A program made the translations under genes and the position numbers. Source: Leptospira haakeii (GTDB taxonomy: Bacteria > Spirochaetota > Leptospiria > Leptospirales > Leptospiraceae). Taken from it: a stretch of DNA of 64,000 nucleotides. The stretch's first letter is position 1, and each line of letters starts with the position of its first letter. Location: assembly GCF_002812045.1 (NCBI RefSeq), contig NZ_NPEG01000006.1, positions 148,172 through 212,171 of the forward strand. The letters are read 5' to 3'. Shown here piece after piece: positions 11,200 to 21,347 of this stretch. The notes beneath the pieces were generated by a model that made no database searches, was not told the origin of the DNA, and saw only the letters and a program-made list of their open reading frames with translations.

Positions 11200-12815
11200 T
11201 GTTCTTATACGAAAAGTTTTTAACCGTAGATTACGGTACAAATTCTGTAAAGGGTGTTCTGTTCCAGAGAGTGGCAGGCAACCTGACTCTACTCAGAGCA
11301 GAGACCATGCCCATCTCCAGAATGGAAGAAAGGGAGTACGAAACAAATGTACTTCGTTTTATAAATACTTATTTTGCGGAAGAACATGCGATTGTATTAT
11401 CTCTCTCTTTAGACAAACTTTTTGTAAGAGAGATCTCCATTCCTTTAACCACCGAAAAAGCGGTGAGAGAAGTGATCCCTTTCGAAATTGAAAGTAGGGT
11501 TCCTTTCCCTATGGAAACCGTAGAGGTCCTCGGTTCCGTCTGGAGAATAGACCAAGAAAAATCAGACGTAATTACTTATACTTCTCATCACTCAGAGTTT
11601 GATACATTAGCTTCTCCTTTTCTGGAATCAAGCCTCGTATTTCGAGGGATCTTCGTGGATTCGGTATGTTTGGGTTCTGTTATTTCCAAACATTTACATA
11701 AAGAGATACAATTTGCAAATGTTGCGCAGTTAGATATAGGTGGGAAAAAATCCATCTTGAATGTTACCAAGGACGGAAAGATCGCTCATACACGTTTTCT
11801 TTCCGTGGGAGGAGATACTCTAACTGAAGAAATTTCTAAAGCATTAAAAATTCCTAGAGATAAAGCGGAAGCCTTAAAGACCAGTATCCAATTTGAACCT
11901 TTCCATTCTCCAGAAGATGGTCTAAACTTATTCGCAAAAGAATATAAACTTAAAATAGCAGATATTAAAAAAGCATTTGTTATCTCTCAGGAATTTTTCA
12001 CATCCTTAAGCGAAGAAGTTCGCAGAAGTTTCCTTTCATTAGAAGAAACTGAAAGACCGGAAGCAATTTATCTTTCCGGAGAAGGAAGTAAGGTTAGAGA
12101 TCTGGAATCCTTTATAGGTGAAAACCTTGGGATCCAAGCCCGAAGATATGATTTTTTAAGCGCAGACCCAGATAGATTCGCTACCTGCTACGGGATGGCT
12201 TATCATCTGATCCAATCTAAAAAAGCTAAAATAGATTTTTTAGAAACTCCTTATGTAAAAAGACTTAATAAGAACTTATTCGATATAAGTATATTCAAAC
12301 CTCATATTATCTTAAGTTCCGTTTCTTTTGTACTTTTGATCGGAGTATTCTTCTTAGGGATTATTTCCGACAAAAGAAAACTTGCCGCTGCCAATAAGAT
12401 CCTGGCAGAAAAAGTAAAATCCAGCACCGGCTCCAGTGTCCCTTCTAACAGAGATCCTATAGAATTTGCAAAAAGCCTAAGAGATGGTGCGGAAAGAAAA
12501 ACGGAACTTTATAGAAAGTATCTTTCCAAACCTAGTGTGTTAGATGTTCTACATGAGATTTCCTTAAAGTTCCCTGATCCTGGAATGCAACCATTCTTAT
12601 TTCAAAGTATCACTTATGATAATGGTTCCGTTTCTATCCAAGGTGCGGTAAACGAGATCTCGGAAATCGGAAAAGTACAGGACTCCTTAGCTCGTTCTCC
12701 AATGTTTAAAAACGTAAAATTAGATAGCAACCGCCCGAATTTCGGACTTAAAACATTTAAAGTTTCCTTTGTAATTAAGATGGAGGTGACCTCTAAAATC
12801 GAAGAAAACGATTAA
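11199..12815 (+). CDS. gspL: Type II secretion protein GspL (actin-like ASKHA domain)
   Basis: 538 residues. Bitopic inner-membrane protein recruiting GspE. The N-terminal cytoplasmic domain has the FtsA/PilM fold ('FLTVDYGTNSVKGVLF' phosphate-1-like; 'VAQLDIGGKKSILNV' phosphate-2-like; 'AIYLSGEGSKVRDL' adenosine-like motif). One transmembrane helix lies near residues 365-388 ('SSVSFVLLIGVFFLGII'), followed by a periplasmic ferredoxin-like domain. It is longer than proteobacterial GspL (about 400), closer to a PilM-PilN composite. Overlaps gspK by one base. Confidence 0.87.
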   Translation: MFLYEKFLTVDYGTNSVKGVLFQRVAGNLTLLRAETMPISRMEEREYETNVLRFINTYFAEEHAIVLSLSLDKLFVREISIPLTTEKAVREVIPFEIESRVPFPMETVEVLGSVWRIDQEKSDVITYTSHHSEFDTLASPFLESSLVFRGIFVDSVCLGSVISKHLHKEIQFANVAQLDIGGKKSILNVTKDGKIAHTRFLSVGGDTLTEEISKALKIPRDKAEALKTSIQFEPFHSPEDGLNLFAKEYKLKIADIKKAFVISQEFFTSLSEEVRRSFLSLEETERPEAIYLSGEGSKVRDLESFIGENLGIQARRYDFLSADPDRFATCYGMAYHLIQSKKAKIDFLETPYVKRLNKNLFDISIFKPHIILSSVSFVLLIGVFFLGIISDKRKLAAANKILAEKVKSSTGSSVPSNRDPIEFAKSLRDGAERKTELYRKYLSKPSVLDVLHEISLKFPDPGMQPFLFQSITYDNGSVSIQGAVNEISEIGKVQDSLARSPMFKNVKLDSNRPNFGLKTFKVSFVIKMEVTSKIEEND

Positions 12816-12827
12816 GAGGGATCGTCT

Positions 12828-13358
12828 ATGTGGCAAAAATTACAACCTAGGGAAAAACTTTTATTAGTGATTGCTGCCGGGCTTATTTTGGTCCTGCTTA
12901 TATTCTTAGTAGTCCGTAAAATTTATAGGCTTAGAACGGATCTTTCTGAAACAGTAAACAATACTCCCGGACTAGTCGCGCAGTTAGATAAAACAATCTC
13001 TGATTATTTATTTTTCAGATCACTGGAAAATGTGAACACAGGGGAGAATGATCAAAGTGCATTCGCGGCAAAGTTAGAAAGGATCTTTTCAGATAATGGA
13101 GTAAAGGATAGAATTTCCACGATGAGACCTATCCCTGCAAAAGCAATCGACAAAGGAAAATACCAGGTAATCGTTTTCGAAGTGAATTTAAGAGGTGTAC
13201 CTCTAGAAAACGTTATGTCCGTATTATACGATATAGATAAGGGTAATAAGGTAAACGCAAGGGTGGAATATTTCCAAACTAATAAACCTTACCAAGACAA
13301 GAATACCTACGACGTGAACATGAAAATTGCGGCTTATAGTGTCGCTCCCGGAAAGTAA
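12828..13358 (+). CDS. gspM: Type II secretion protein GspM
   Basis: 176 residues. Short cytoplasmic N-terminus with the family-typical 'LQPREKLLLVIAAGLIL', one transmembrane helix (about residues 10-31), and a periplasmic ferredoxin-like domain. GspM pairs with GspL. Assigned by topology, the R-E-K-x-L-L start and its place after gspL. Confidence 0.85.
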   Translation: MWQKLQPREKLLLVIAAGLILVLLIFLVVRKIYRLRTDLSETVNNTPGLVAQLDKTISDYLFFRSLENVNTGENDQSAFAAKLERIFSDNGVKDRISTMRPIPAKAIDKGKYQVIVFEVNLRGVPLENVMSVLYDIDKGNKVNARVEYFQTNKPYQDKNTYDVNMKIAAYSVAPGK

Positions 13359-13359
13359 G

Positions 13360-14316
13360 ATGGCTCGCGCAAAAAAGATAGAAATAGAAGAAGAGGAAGA
13401 ATTAATCTCCAACGAGGAAGAAGAATTCCTCACGATGGAATTAGAGGAATTGCCTCCTGAAGAAGAGGAGGAAGATACACCCAGATTTTCCCTCAAACAA
13501 AAACTCATACTGATCGGAAGCGGACTCAGTTCCTTTCTTCTTTTTTTGATCTTATTATTCCCTTACGAAAACATTGTCCGCCAGCTAATGAATTCATCAT
13601 CGGGACAACCAAGCAGCGTATTTTTTAACGAGTTATCTGTTTCGGTCCTACTCGGAAAAGTTTCCGTAAAATCTATGGAGATCATGGGCCAGACATTCAA
13701 GATCAGATCCAAGGATGCTCAGATCAAGGCAGGCCTTTTTTCCTTATTAAGAAAAAAGGTAAACGGTGATTTCGAAGTACAAGAATTAGAGATCGATTAT
13801 GACGGCCAAACTTTGGGTAATATAGGAGAATTAGAAGGCCACTTAAAGTTAGATTCTCTTTCTGTCCCGGCCAGTAGATTCGGCGGAACATTTTCACTTA
13901 AAATGCCGGAAGGAAAATTCGGATCCTTTCCGAATCTTCCTGAAATTCCTTTTGTAGGAAAAATAGAAAACTTCTTCATAAATAAAATACTCATCACTTC
14001 CAGAATTGACCAAGGAATGGTTGAGTTCGAAGAGTTTGTTATAGATACCTCCGTCGCAAGATTGGATCTGCACGGAAACCTCCGACTATCCGATTCACTC
14101 CCCAGTTCTCAATTGAATCTAAGAGCTTGTTTCGAGTTAGAAAGAAATTTTGCTTCTGCCGCAGAAAATCAGATTATTGTGGGAGCATTGGATCTTTTAG
14201 AAAAAGGTGGAAGTGGGAAATGTATCCCAATTACTGGAACTTTCCAAAGGCCGGAATTTAAGATCCCTGGCTTAAACGCTCCAGCAGGTTTACCAGGTGC
14301 AGGTCCAGCTCCCTGA
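13360..14316 (+). CDS. gspN: Type II secretion system protein GspN
   Basis: About 318 residues from the ATG at 13360; an ATG at 13327 would add 11 residues but overlap gspM by 32 bases. The N-terminal 45 residues are extremely Glu-rich (several EEEE runs), followed by a transmembrane helix ('LILIGSGLSSFLLFLILLF'). The periplasmic AsmA/GspN-like beta domain includes 'GNIGELEGHLKLDSL' and 'ARLDLHGNLRLSDS'. GspN is an optional component in many systems and its role is not settled. The acidic cytoplasmic tail is unusual. Ends in a Pro/Ala/Gly tail. Confidence 0.85.
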   Translation: MARAKKIEIEEEEELISNEEEEFLTMELEELPPEEEEEDTPRFSLKQKLILIGSGLSSFLLFLILLFPYENIVRQLMNSSSGQPSSVFFNELSVSVLLGKVSVKSMEIMGQTFKIRSKDAQIKAGLFSLLRKKVNGDFEVQELEIDYDGQTLGNIGELEGHLKLDSLSVPASRFGGTFSLKMPEGKFGSFPNLPEIPFVGKIENFFINKILITSRIDQGMVEFEEFVIDTSVARLDLHGNLRLSDSLPSSQLNLRACFELERNFASAAENQIIVGALDLLEKGGSGKCIPITGTFQRPEFKIPGLNAPAGLPGAGPAP

Positions 14317-14331
14317 TTAGTTGAACTTATA

Positions 14332-15372
14332 ATGACTCCTTCACTGGTCCTTCTTTTTTTCGGATCGATATTGGCTTTCTGGGTCAGTACGATATGTGGA
14401 GGAGGGGCTAGCTTAATCCTAATTCCCATACTAAATAGTTTATTAATCCCCTCAATCGTTCCATTTGCATTAACCTTAGGAACAGCATCGAATTCGGCAT
14501 CCAGGATTATAGTATTTAAGAAAAATATAAATTGGAAGATATTTTATTGGTTTGTTCCTTTTTCGATACCGGCAGTTTTATTCGGCGCTTGGCTCATAAA
14601 GTTTTTAAATCCGATATATCTACAATTATCCGTTTCACTTCTTCTTTTAGCAAATCTTCCTGAAATTTTCAAATCAAAGACAGACCATAGGCTAAATGAG
14701 AAGCCATACTCAAATTTTATCTTAGCCATACTCGGTTTTTTATCCGGCCTGGTATCCGGGATTACCGGAGCAATCGGATTATTGTTCAATAGGTTTTACC
14801 TAAATTACGGACTTAAAAAAGAAGAGATAGTCGCAACAAGAGCAGCAAACGAATTATTTCTTCATTTATTCAAACTGGCAGTTTATATAAGCTTAGGATT
14901 TTATTCTGAATCAGCAATTTATCTCGGGATTACAATCGCGTTTGCTTCTATCATATCCTCATTTTCCATTAAATATATCTTACCCTATATAAGTGATCTT
15001 CTTTTTAAAAGGATAGGATATATGTCCATGGTGATCGCAGGAATATTCCTTTTTTCTAATTCTGTGAATAAGATCATTGATCAAGATCATATTTCCGTTT
15101 CTTCCTCTTGGGTAATTAGAGAACAAGAAACAAGGATAAGTTGGAGAGAAAGTGATTTTATTTTGGAATATTCATGGGAAGAAGGTTTGGAAATCGAAAG
15201 ACCGATCCTGCCACAAGAACTACCGGATCAATTGAAATTAAAATACGAATCAATAATTCAAAAGTATGATAAAGTACTGCTCGAAAAAGTTTTTCGATTT
15301 AGGAAATCGGTCAGTTATGAATTCTATTGTTATAAAGGATCTAGTGTAACAAAATTTGAATTTTCCGAATAA
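14332..15372 (+). CDS. TauE/SafE (TSUP) family membrane permease with C-terminal extension
   Basis: 346 residues. About eight hydrophobic helices fill residues 1-245. The family motif 'VSTICGGGASLILIPIL' lies near the N-terminus, with its second-half counterpart 'LVSGITGAIGLLFNRFYL'. TSUP proteins export or import sulfur-containing or organic anions; the substrate here is unknown. Residues from about 250 to 346 form a soluble, Trp/Glu-rich extension absent from ordinary TauE proteins. It starts 15 bases after gspN, so it may be cotranscribed with the gsp operon, although the function seems unrelated. Confidence 0.85.
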   Translation: MTPSLVLLFFGSILAFWVSTICGGGASLILIPILNSLLIPSIVPFALTLGTASNSASRIIVFKKNINWKIFYWFVPFSIPAVLFGAWLIKFLNPIYLQLSVSLLLLANLPEIFKSKTDHRLNEKPYSNFILAILGFLSGLVSGITGAIGLLFNRFYLNYGLKKEEIVATRAANELFLHLFKLAVYISLGFYSESAIYLGITIAFASIISSFSIKYILPYISDLLFKRIGYMSMVIAGIFLFSNSVNKIIDQDHISVSSSWVIREQETRISWRESDFILEYSWEEGLEIERPILPQELPDQLKLKYESIIQKYDKVLLEKVFRFRKSVSYEFYCYKGSSVTKFEFSE

Positions 15373-15416
15373 ACTTATCTTACAGCCGGTAGAAAACAGT
15401 ATTAAGTAAAGATAAT

Positions 15417-15459
15417 AAAAAACCTCGAATAGCAAATTTGCTACCCGAGGTTTTCTTCA
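15417..15459. terminator. Bidirectional terminator between the TSUP permease and nrdJ
   Basis: AAAACCTCG at the left and CGAGGTTTT at the right, with an inner TAGC/GCTA pair around an AAATTT loop. T tracts on both strands serve the convergent genes. Confidence 0.85.
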
Positions 15460-15489
15460 TTATTTGCGTGAACGCTTGGAACTTTTAGA

Positions 15490-18400
15490 TCAAGAGCATC
15501 CAGTGGTTGCCCCGCAGGACATACATTTCAAACAGGAACCGTTTCTTACCATCTCGAAAGACCCACACTCAGTGCAAGAATCGCCGGTATATCCTTTGAT
15601 TCTTGCCATTTTGATCTCTTCCATCAAAGCAATCCCTGAACTCGGTTTTTCCGTCCTCATCATCTGAGAATAAGAAATTGTTTCCGGCTCAGAAGAAGGA
15701 GCAGTTTCCACTACAGCAGAAGCTGCTGGTTGAGCAGGCGCCTTAGGTTGGATGGACTCAGAAGATTTTCTGGATCCGATCTCGTCTCCTCTTAGATCTT
15801 CAGGAGCTACCTGACCAAGATCGTATCTTCCCAAGTAAGTGATCGCAAGTTCTCTGAAGATGAAATCGATTACGGAAGTACTCATTTTGATATGTTTGTT
15901 TCCGGTAACGATACCATTCGGTTCGAATTTGAAGAATGTGAATGCATCCACAAACTCTTCTAATGGAACTCCATGTTGTAGACCTAAAGATACGGAAATC
16001 GCGAATGCATTCATCAAACTTCTGAACGCTGCACCTTCTTTGTGCATATCCACGAAGATCTCTCCGAGTTGTCCGTCTTCGTATTCACCAGTTCTTAAAT
16101 AAACTTTATGACCACCCACAACTGCTTTTTGAGTATAACCAGCTCTTCTGTTAGGAAGTTTGCGTCTGTGGGAAATATACTTATAAACGATCTTTTCCGC
16201 AAATTGAGAAGGATCTTTAGCAACTGCAGCTTCCGCGATCTCTTCTTGTTCTTCTAACTCGATTCCGTTTAGAAGTTCCAATACAGAGTTCAAAGGCTGA
16301 GAAAGTTTGGATCCGTCACGGTAAAGAGCATTCGCTTTTACCATCATCTTCCAAGAGATATAGTATGCGTTTTTGATATCTTCGATAGTCGCATCTTCTG
16401 GAAGGTTGATCGTTTTAGAGATCGCACCGCTGATAAAAGGCTGAGCAGCAGCCATTGTGCGGATATGAGACTCATAGGAAAGATAACGTTTTCCGTATTT
16501 ACCACATTTGTTCGCACAATCGAATACAGGATAATCTTTCTCTTTTAAGTAAGGAGCGTTCTCGATGGTCATTGTTCCACAAACATAATCATTTGCTTTA
16601 TTGATCTCATCTTTAGAGAAACCTAAATGTTCGAGCAAATTGAATGTGAAAGAATCATAAGTTTCTTTTGCGATCCCTAAGTTCTTTTGTAAGAAATTCT
16701 CACCTAAGTTAAACTTATTAAATGCAAAATTAATATCAAACGCGTAAGGAAGAGAAGCTTCTACTTTTTCCAAAATTTCGTTCGTGAAACCTTTTTCTTT
16801 CAGGCTTTGGGTATTGATTACAGGAGCTCCGTTTAAGGTAGCATGTCCCTTACAATAATTCACGATAGATTCGATTTCAGAAGGGGAGTATCCCAATTTG
16901 CGAAGAGCCAGAGGAACGGATTGGTTGATAATTTTGAAATAACCACCACCCGCTAATTTTTTGAATTTCACCAGAGCGAAATCAGGCTCGATACCAGTAG
17001 TATCACAATCCATTACAAGACCGATAGTCCCTGTAGGTGCAATCACTGTAACTTGTGCGTTTCTGTATCCGTGAGCTTCTCCCAAAGAAACCGCATTATC
17101 GGAATCTTCCTGAGCTGCTTTCAAAAGATAAGAAGGGCAGTATGCAGGATCAATTCCTACAGGAGTGATAGTCAGACCTTCGTAATCTTCGGAAGGAACA
17201 TTATATGCCGCTCTTTTGTGGTTTCTTAGAACTCTAAGCATATGCTTTTTGTTCTTCTCATAACCAGGGAATGGCCCCAATTCTTTTGCCATTTCCGCAG
17301 AAGTAGCATAAGCGGTCATATGCATGATAGAAGTGATGGCACCAGTGATCGCCATTGCTTCTTTAGAATCATAAGGAATTCCCATGATCATCAATGCTGA
17401 ACCAAGGTTTGCATATCCAAGTCCGAGAGTTCTGAACTTATAAGAAAGTTCTGCGATCTCTCTGGAAGGGAACTGAGCCATGGTCACGGAAATCTCAAGG
17501 ATGATTGTCCAAAGACGGCAAAGATAACGGAAACTTTCTACATCGAAAACAAGAGTTTCAGGATCTACAAATTTCTGTAAGTTCGCAGATGCCAGGTTAC
17601 ATGCAGTATTATCCAAGAACATGTATTCAGAACATGGGTTGGATGCGTTAATGTTTCCATCTTCAGGACAAGTATGCCATTCGTTGATGGTAGTATGATA
17701 CTGAGTTCCAGGGTCAGCAGAAGACCAAGCCGCAAAAGAAATTCTATCCCAAAGATCTCTTGCTCTAATGGTTTTTGCAGGTTTAGCAGCTCTTTTTTCT
17801 TTGAGAGCTTTTTCCTTTTCAGTTCTGTTATATAAATGCCAAGGAAGATCTTGTTCTACAGCATTCATGAACTCATTCGGAAGACGAACTGAGTTATTAC
17901 TGTTCTGTCCAGAAACAGTATTATATGCTTCTGATTGCCAGTCTGTGGTTAACTCTTCGAAAATGAGCTCTTTATAACCTTGTCTAGCAAGATCGATCAC
18001 TCTCTTGATATAATTATCAGGGATTAAAACTTTCTTAGCTTCTAAGATAGTTTTTTTAAGAGCGGAGTTCTTTTTAGGTTCGAAACGATCCTCTCCCTCC
18101 ATCTCGTAACAAGCTTTCATGATCGCATTTAGATGTCTGTTGTTCAGAATGGATCCGGTAACAAGAGAAGCTACTTTTTTCTCTTCTTCTACTTTCCAAT
18201 CTACGAAACGATCGATATCCGGATGATCTACATCCAAACATACCATTTTAGCAGCACGACGAGTGGTTCCACCGGATTTGATCGCACCAGCAGCACGGTC
18301 TCCAATCTTTAAGAAACTCATTAAACCGGAACTTTTTCCTCCGCCAGAAAGGGATTCATTTTCCGCTCTCAGGTTAGAGAAGTTGGTTCCTGTTCCAGAA

Positions 18401-19083
18401 CCGTATTTGAATAGGCGAGCCTCACGAACCCAAAGATCCATGATACCACCTTCATTTACTAGATCATCATCTACACTTTGAATAAAACATGCATGAGGTT
18501 GTGGATGTTCGTATGCGGAAGAAGATTTTACCAATTTTCCACTGGTAGGATCCACATAGAAATGTCCTTGGGATTTACCATCGATCCCATACGCCCAATG
18601 TAATCCAGTATTGAACCATTGAGGGGAGTTGGGAGCAGACATTTGAGAAGCCAACATGAATGCTACTTCTTCGTAGAAAGTTTTAGCACTTTCTTCGTCT
18701 GAAAAATAACCGTATTTATATCCCCAATAGGTCCAGCAGCCCGCTAAACGGTGAAATACTTCCTGCGCTGAGGCCTCTCCACCGAAACGATCTTCTGCTT
18801 TTAAAGAAGAAAGTTTTTCAGTGTCTGGTTCAGAGCGCTGTAACCATTCTGGAATGCCTTTTTCATCTACTTTTTTTAAGTATTTTGGCACTCCTTTGCG
18901 TCTGAAATACTTCTGGGCAAGAATATCTACTGCAACTTGAGACCATTGGTCCGGAACAAGAATGTCCTTAGCTTCGAAAACAACGGATCCGTCAGGGTTA
19001 GAGATCTTAGAATTCCTCTTAACCCAGTTTAAGTCCTTAGAAAATCCCTTCTCAGGTGAAGTGAAATGTTTATTTAGCTTCAT
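15490..19083 (-). CDS. nrdJ: Adenosylcobalamin-dependent ribonucleotide reductase (class II)
   Basis: 1197 residues. Converts ribonucleotides to deoxyribonucleotides using adenosylcobalamin as radical source, independently of oxygen. The 10-stranded barrel core carries the first active-site Cys at residue 199 ('[10 protein letters not shown]') and the finger-loop N-P-C-S-E with Cys 484 and Glu 486. '[20 protein letters not shown]'-type signatures follow (here '[15 protein letters not shown]'). The C-terminus has a linker rich in Pro/Ala/Ser and a zinc-ribbon-like end with CxxC pairs ('CTECG', 'CLKCMSCG'), typical of long NrdJ. AGGAG precedes the ATG. No cobalamin riboswitch is visible upstream; a promoter with an NrdR-box-like element is annotated separately. 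Confidence 0.97.
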   Translation of the reverse strand: MKLNKHFTSPEKGFSKDLNWVKRNSKISNPDGSVVFEAKDILVPDQWSQVAVDILAQKYFRRKGVPKYLKKVDEKGIPEWLQRSEPDTEKLSSLKAEDRFGGEASAQEVFHRLAGCWTYWGYKYGYFSDEESAKTFYEEVAFMLASQMSAPNSPQWFNTGLHWAYGIDGKSQGHFYVDPTSGKLVKSSSAYEHPQPHACFIQSVDDDLVNEGGIMDLWVREARLFKYGSGTGTNFSNLRAENESLSGGGKSSGLMSFLKIGDRAAGAIKSGGTTRRAAKMVCLDVDHPDIDRFVDWKVEEEKKVASLVTGSILNNRHLNAIMKACYEMEGEDRFEPKKNSALKKTILEAKKVLIPDNYIKRVIDLARQGYKELIFEELTTDWQSEAYNTVSGQNSNNSVRLPNEFMNAVEQDLPWHLYNRTEKEKALKEKRAAKPAKTIRARDLWDRISFAAWSSADPGTQYHTTINEWHTCPEDGNINASNPCSEYMFLDNTACNLASANLQKFVDPETLVFDVESFRYLCRLWTIILEISVTMAQFPSREIAELSYKFRTLGLGYANLGSALMIMGIPYDSKEAMAITGAITSIMHMTAYATSAEMAKELGPFPGYEKNKKHMLRVLRNHKRAAYNVPSEDYEGLTITPVGIDPAYCPSYLLKAAQEDSDNAVSLGEAHGYRNAQVTVIAPTGTIGLVMDCDTTGIEPDFALVKFKKLAGGGYFKIINQSVPLALRKLGYSPSEIESIVNYCKGHATLNGAPVINTQSLKEKGFTNEILEKVEASLPYAFDINFAFNKFNLGENFLQKNLGIAKETYDSFTFNLLEHLGFSKDEINKANDYVCGTMTIENAPYLKEKDYPVFDCANKCGKYGKRYLSYESHIRTMAAAQPFISGAISKTINLPEDATIEDIKNAYYISWKMMVKANALYRDGSKLSQPLNSVLELLNGIELEEQEEIAEAAVAKDPSQFAEKIVYKYISHRRKLPNRRAGYTQKAVVGGHKVYLRTGEYEDGQLGEIFVDMHKEGAAFRSLMNAFAISVSLGLQHGVPLEEFVDAFTFFKFEPNGIVTGNKHIKMSTSVIDFIFRELAITYLGRYDLGQVAPEDLRGDEIGSRKSSESIQPKAPAQPAASAVVETAPSSEPETISYSQMMRTEKPSSGIALMEEIKMARIKGYTGDSCTECGSFEMVRNGSCLKCMSCGATTGCS

Positions 19084-19105
19084 AGCTTGCTCCTCAATGA
19101 AACTC

Positions 19106-19139
19106 CGGCAAAATATAGTGCGTTTTTGGATTATGTCAC
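19106..19139 (-). promoter_or_regulatory. nrdJ promoter with NrdR-box-like sequence
   Basis: On the minus strand GTGACA (19139-19134) and TATATT (19117-19112) are spaced by 16 bases, about 30-55 bases before the nrdJ ATG. The -10 element is embedded in CAAAATATAGTG (+ strand 19109-19120), which matches most core positions of the NrdR palindrome consensus. A weaker TATAG half-site lies 31 bases away at 19145-19149, a spacing seen for paired NrdR boxes. The promoter call is reasonable; NrdR control is inference. Confidence 0.5.
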
Positions 19140-19300
19140 GCTACTATAGCTTTCAAATTTTCAGGTAGTACTTTTTCCGAAAGCCGTTCGGTTTTGCCGG
19201 AAAAATCTTCTATGTCTCCTTCAGAAAAATACCTATGTCTCGAAGATTTTTCATTGCCAACCTGCCTCAATTCTAAAAACTGGATTCTGCTACCGCAAAT

Positions 19301-19376
<76 letters not shown>

Positions 19377-19413
19377 ATTTTATTCCTTTTTTCCGAATCT
19401 TAACAAGAATGAC

Positions 19414-19444
19414 TTTTTTAGGATCTATTCAATAGACCCTAAAA
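19414..19444. repeat. Long inverted repeat after tRNA-Asn
   Basis: TTTTAGG-A-TCTATT, a central C, and AATAGA-C-CCTAAAA form a nearly perfect inverted repeat about 40 bases after the tRNA. There is no downstream T run on either strand, so a classical terminator is uncertain; it may protect or stop the tRNA transcript. Confidence 0.5.
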
Positions 19445-19506
19445 GCCAACATTTGTTTAGTCTTTTTTCAGAAAATTTTACATTCAACTGAATTTTTAAA
19501 GAAGAA

Positions 19507-19537
19507 AAGCGGGTCCTGCTAGAAGAACGAGGACCCG
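19507..19537 (-). terminator. Terminator of the propeller lipoprotein gene
   Basis: CGGGTCCT (19510-19517) and AGGACCCG (19530-19537) form an 8-bp stem with a 12-base loop. Read on the minus strand it is followed by CTTTTCTTC, i.e. just after the stop at 19553. Confidence 0.75.
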
Positions 19538-19552
19538 TTAGTGAAGTTTAAA

Positions 19553-20801
19553 CTACTTCGCGTTATAGATCAGATATCTGTAATTTCCAGTATCCGTCAC
19601 GATGAGCTGCTTCGAATCGATCAAAGCGATTCCCTGAGGATTTTTCAAACCTGTCGCAGTCGTGTTCGCGCTCGTGCCGCTAAAGCTCGACTGGCCTAGA
19701 ACTACATCCGCGGCCGCGCCACTAACAGTCGGCCAGGAATTCCAAATCAATACCCGATTATTCCCTGAATCCGTCACAAAAATACGAGTCCCATCGGAAG
19801 TTACATACGTGGGTCCATTTAATAAATTATTTCCTGAACCGGATATAGCAGGATAAGTATCAAGATCGTCGCTTCCTAAGACTAGATCCGCTGCCTGCCC
19901 AGTGGATGTAGGAAAGGTATTCCAAACAAAAACCTTATGATAGAGAGAATCCACCACAAGCAATTTTGTTCCATCGGTCCATACACCTCTACTAGTTAAA
20001 CAACCTTCTAAGCTAAGCATGCCGCCTGTATTGGTAAAATTCGCTTGTCCAAGTACAAGGTCCGCATTTGCTCCGTCAGCAGTCGGAATGGAATTCCAGA
20101 TCAGTACACCGCATCGATCGTAATCGGAAACCAAAACTTTTCCTCCGGCCACCGCAAGACCGCCCTTATGCTGCCTAAACGTTGACCGCGATGTGGAATT
20201 ACTTGCAGTATTTGTAGTATTTGTTTGTCCTATCACAACATTTGCCGAGGCATTGCTTGCAGTGGGGAAGGTATTGTACACCAATACTCGATTCGCGGTC
20301 TGGTCAGAGATCAAAAGTTTGGTCCCGTCTGTGGCGATATCCACCGGTCCAGTTGATACAGAGGCAGAGACGGTATTTGACCAAGAAGTACCATTTGTCT
20401 GTCCGATAACAAAACTCGCAGTTGGATAATTAGACGTAGGGACGGAATTGAAGACTAGAGTTCTACAGTTTCCAGTGTCCGGAACAAAAAGTTTCCCGTT
20501 GGAAAATAAGGGAGTCCCCTTAGGTCCAGTTCCGGAATTACAGTCATCTCCTATTGTGGATAAGGAAAAGCCTCCGGCGGTTCCGGAGCCGTCATTGTTT
20601 GAAACACCTGTAGTTAAATTATTCTGCCCGATTACCGCCGAAGCTTCTTGGCCAGTTGTAAACCCTGTGGAAGAAGAACTTGATCCTGAATTCAAGAGTA
20701 AAAGACCAGCTAGATTTTGTCCTCCACCATCCGAACAACCCGTAATTACCGCGAATAAGGTAATACTAATTAAAAAAAAAACGAAAGCACAAATGATTCA
20801 T
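19553..20801 (-). CDS. Repeat beta-propeller (NHL-like) lipoprotein, reading frame interrupted by a homopolymer
   Basis: The long open frame gives about 380 residues with six to seven units of roughly 55-60 residues, each with 'VLGQ.NFT..'-like and 'DGTKLLVSD...NRVLVWN..PT' patterns. This is typical of NHL/SMP-30-like propellers; the ligand is unknown. The frame has no ordinary start with a signal peptide. Upstream, an ATG at 20801 with AAGG 7 bases before it encodes 'MNHLCFRFFL', but meets a stop after a run of ten T (minus strand; 20781-20772). Removing one T joins it to 'ISITLFAVITGC', a perfect lipoprotein signal with Cys lipobox, and to the propeller. The intact product would be about 415 residues. 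As read here the gene is off, or starts from a poor TTG at 20695 without export signal. Phase variation, decay or a base-calling error are all possible. Confidence 0.7.
20772..20781 (-). repeat. T(10) homopolymer in the signal peptide codons of the propeller lipoprotein
   Basis: Ten A on the plus strand (ten T in the coding strand) lie between codons for the n-region and the hydrophobic core. Nine T would restore a continuous lipoprotein frame; ten or eleven T give an early stop. A tract of this kind is prone to slipped-strand change. Confidence 0.8.
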
Positions 20802-21347
20802 TAAATAACCTTTATATAGTTTTGCCATTCGAGGAATGAAAATATTCAATTACCACAAAGTTATCTTAAAAGATTATTACATTTTCAGAAAATAATCGAA
20901 TACCCCCTCGATCGAGGGATAAACAAACGTTCATAAAATTATTTTGGACCTAAGGAAAAAAATTAAATCAACTTCTACCTCTTCTCAGCTAAGATCCTTA
21001 AAAAGATTTTCTCCTCTTGCAACGAACTCAGACTAGATTTCCCCAAACTGCCAGACATTCTTATTTCCCCATGAGGGACAAGAGGATTTTGTTGAAAATC
21101 TATGTCATTTCCATATTCTCTTTCTTAAAAGCGTTACGTTTAAAACAGATTATTCAATAAGCCATATTGTTAAACGAAATAATCCTAAAAATAAAACTCT
21201 TTATCGAACAAACGATATAATTTGATGATAGGTTTTAGAACGATCGATATATATATATTATGATTATTTTTTCCATTCATCATACTTAGATTCACTTTCA
21301 TCCCAAACTCATTGCACAGCTGATCAAAGACTTGTATCTTCCTTTGC
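20802..21347. other. Intergenic region with a perfect 14-bp palindrome
   Basis: About 545 bases between divergent genes, AT-rich, with no convincing gene. A minus-strand open frame over 21185-21436 overlaps the start of the next gene and has no family resemblance. CCCTCGATCGAGGG (20905-20918) is a perfect palindrome standing out in the AT-rich background and could be an operator. A short AT dinucleotide tract lies near 21248-21258. Promoters of both flanking genes must lie here, but I cannot place them with confidence. Confidence 0.5.

Noticed and set aside
19084..19300. Cobalamin riboswitch upstream of nrdJ
   Set aside because: No B12-box-like core or matching helices are visible; the promoter lies too close to the start codon for a long leader.
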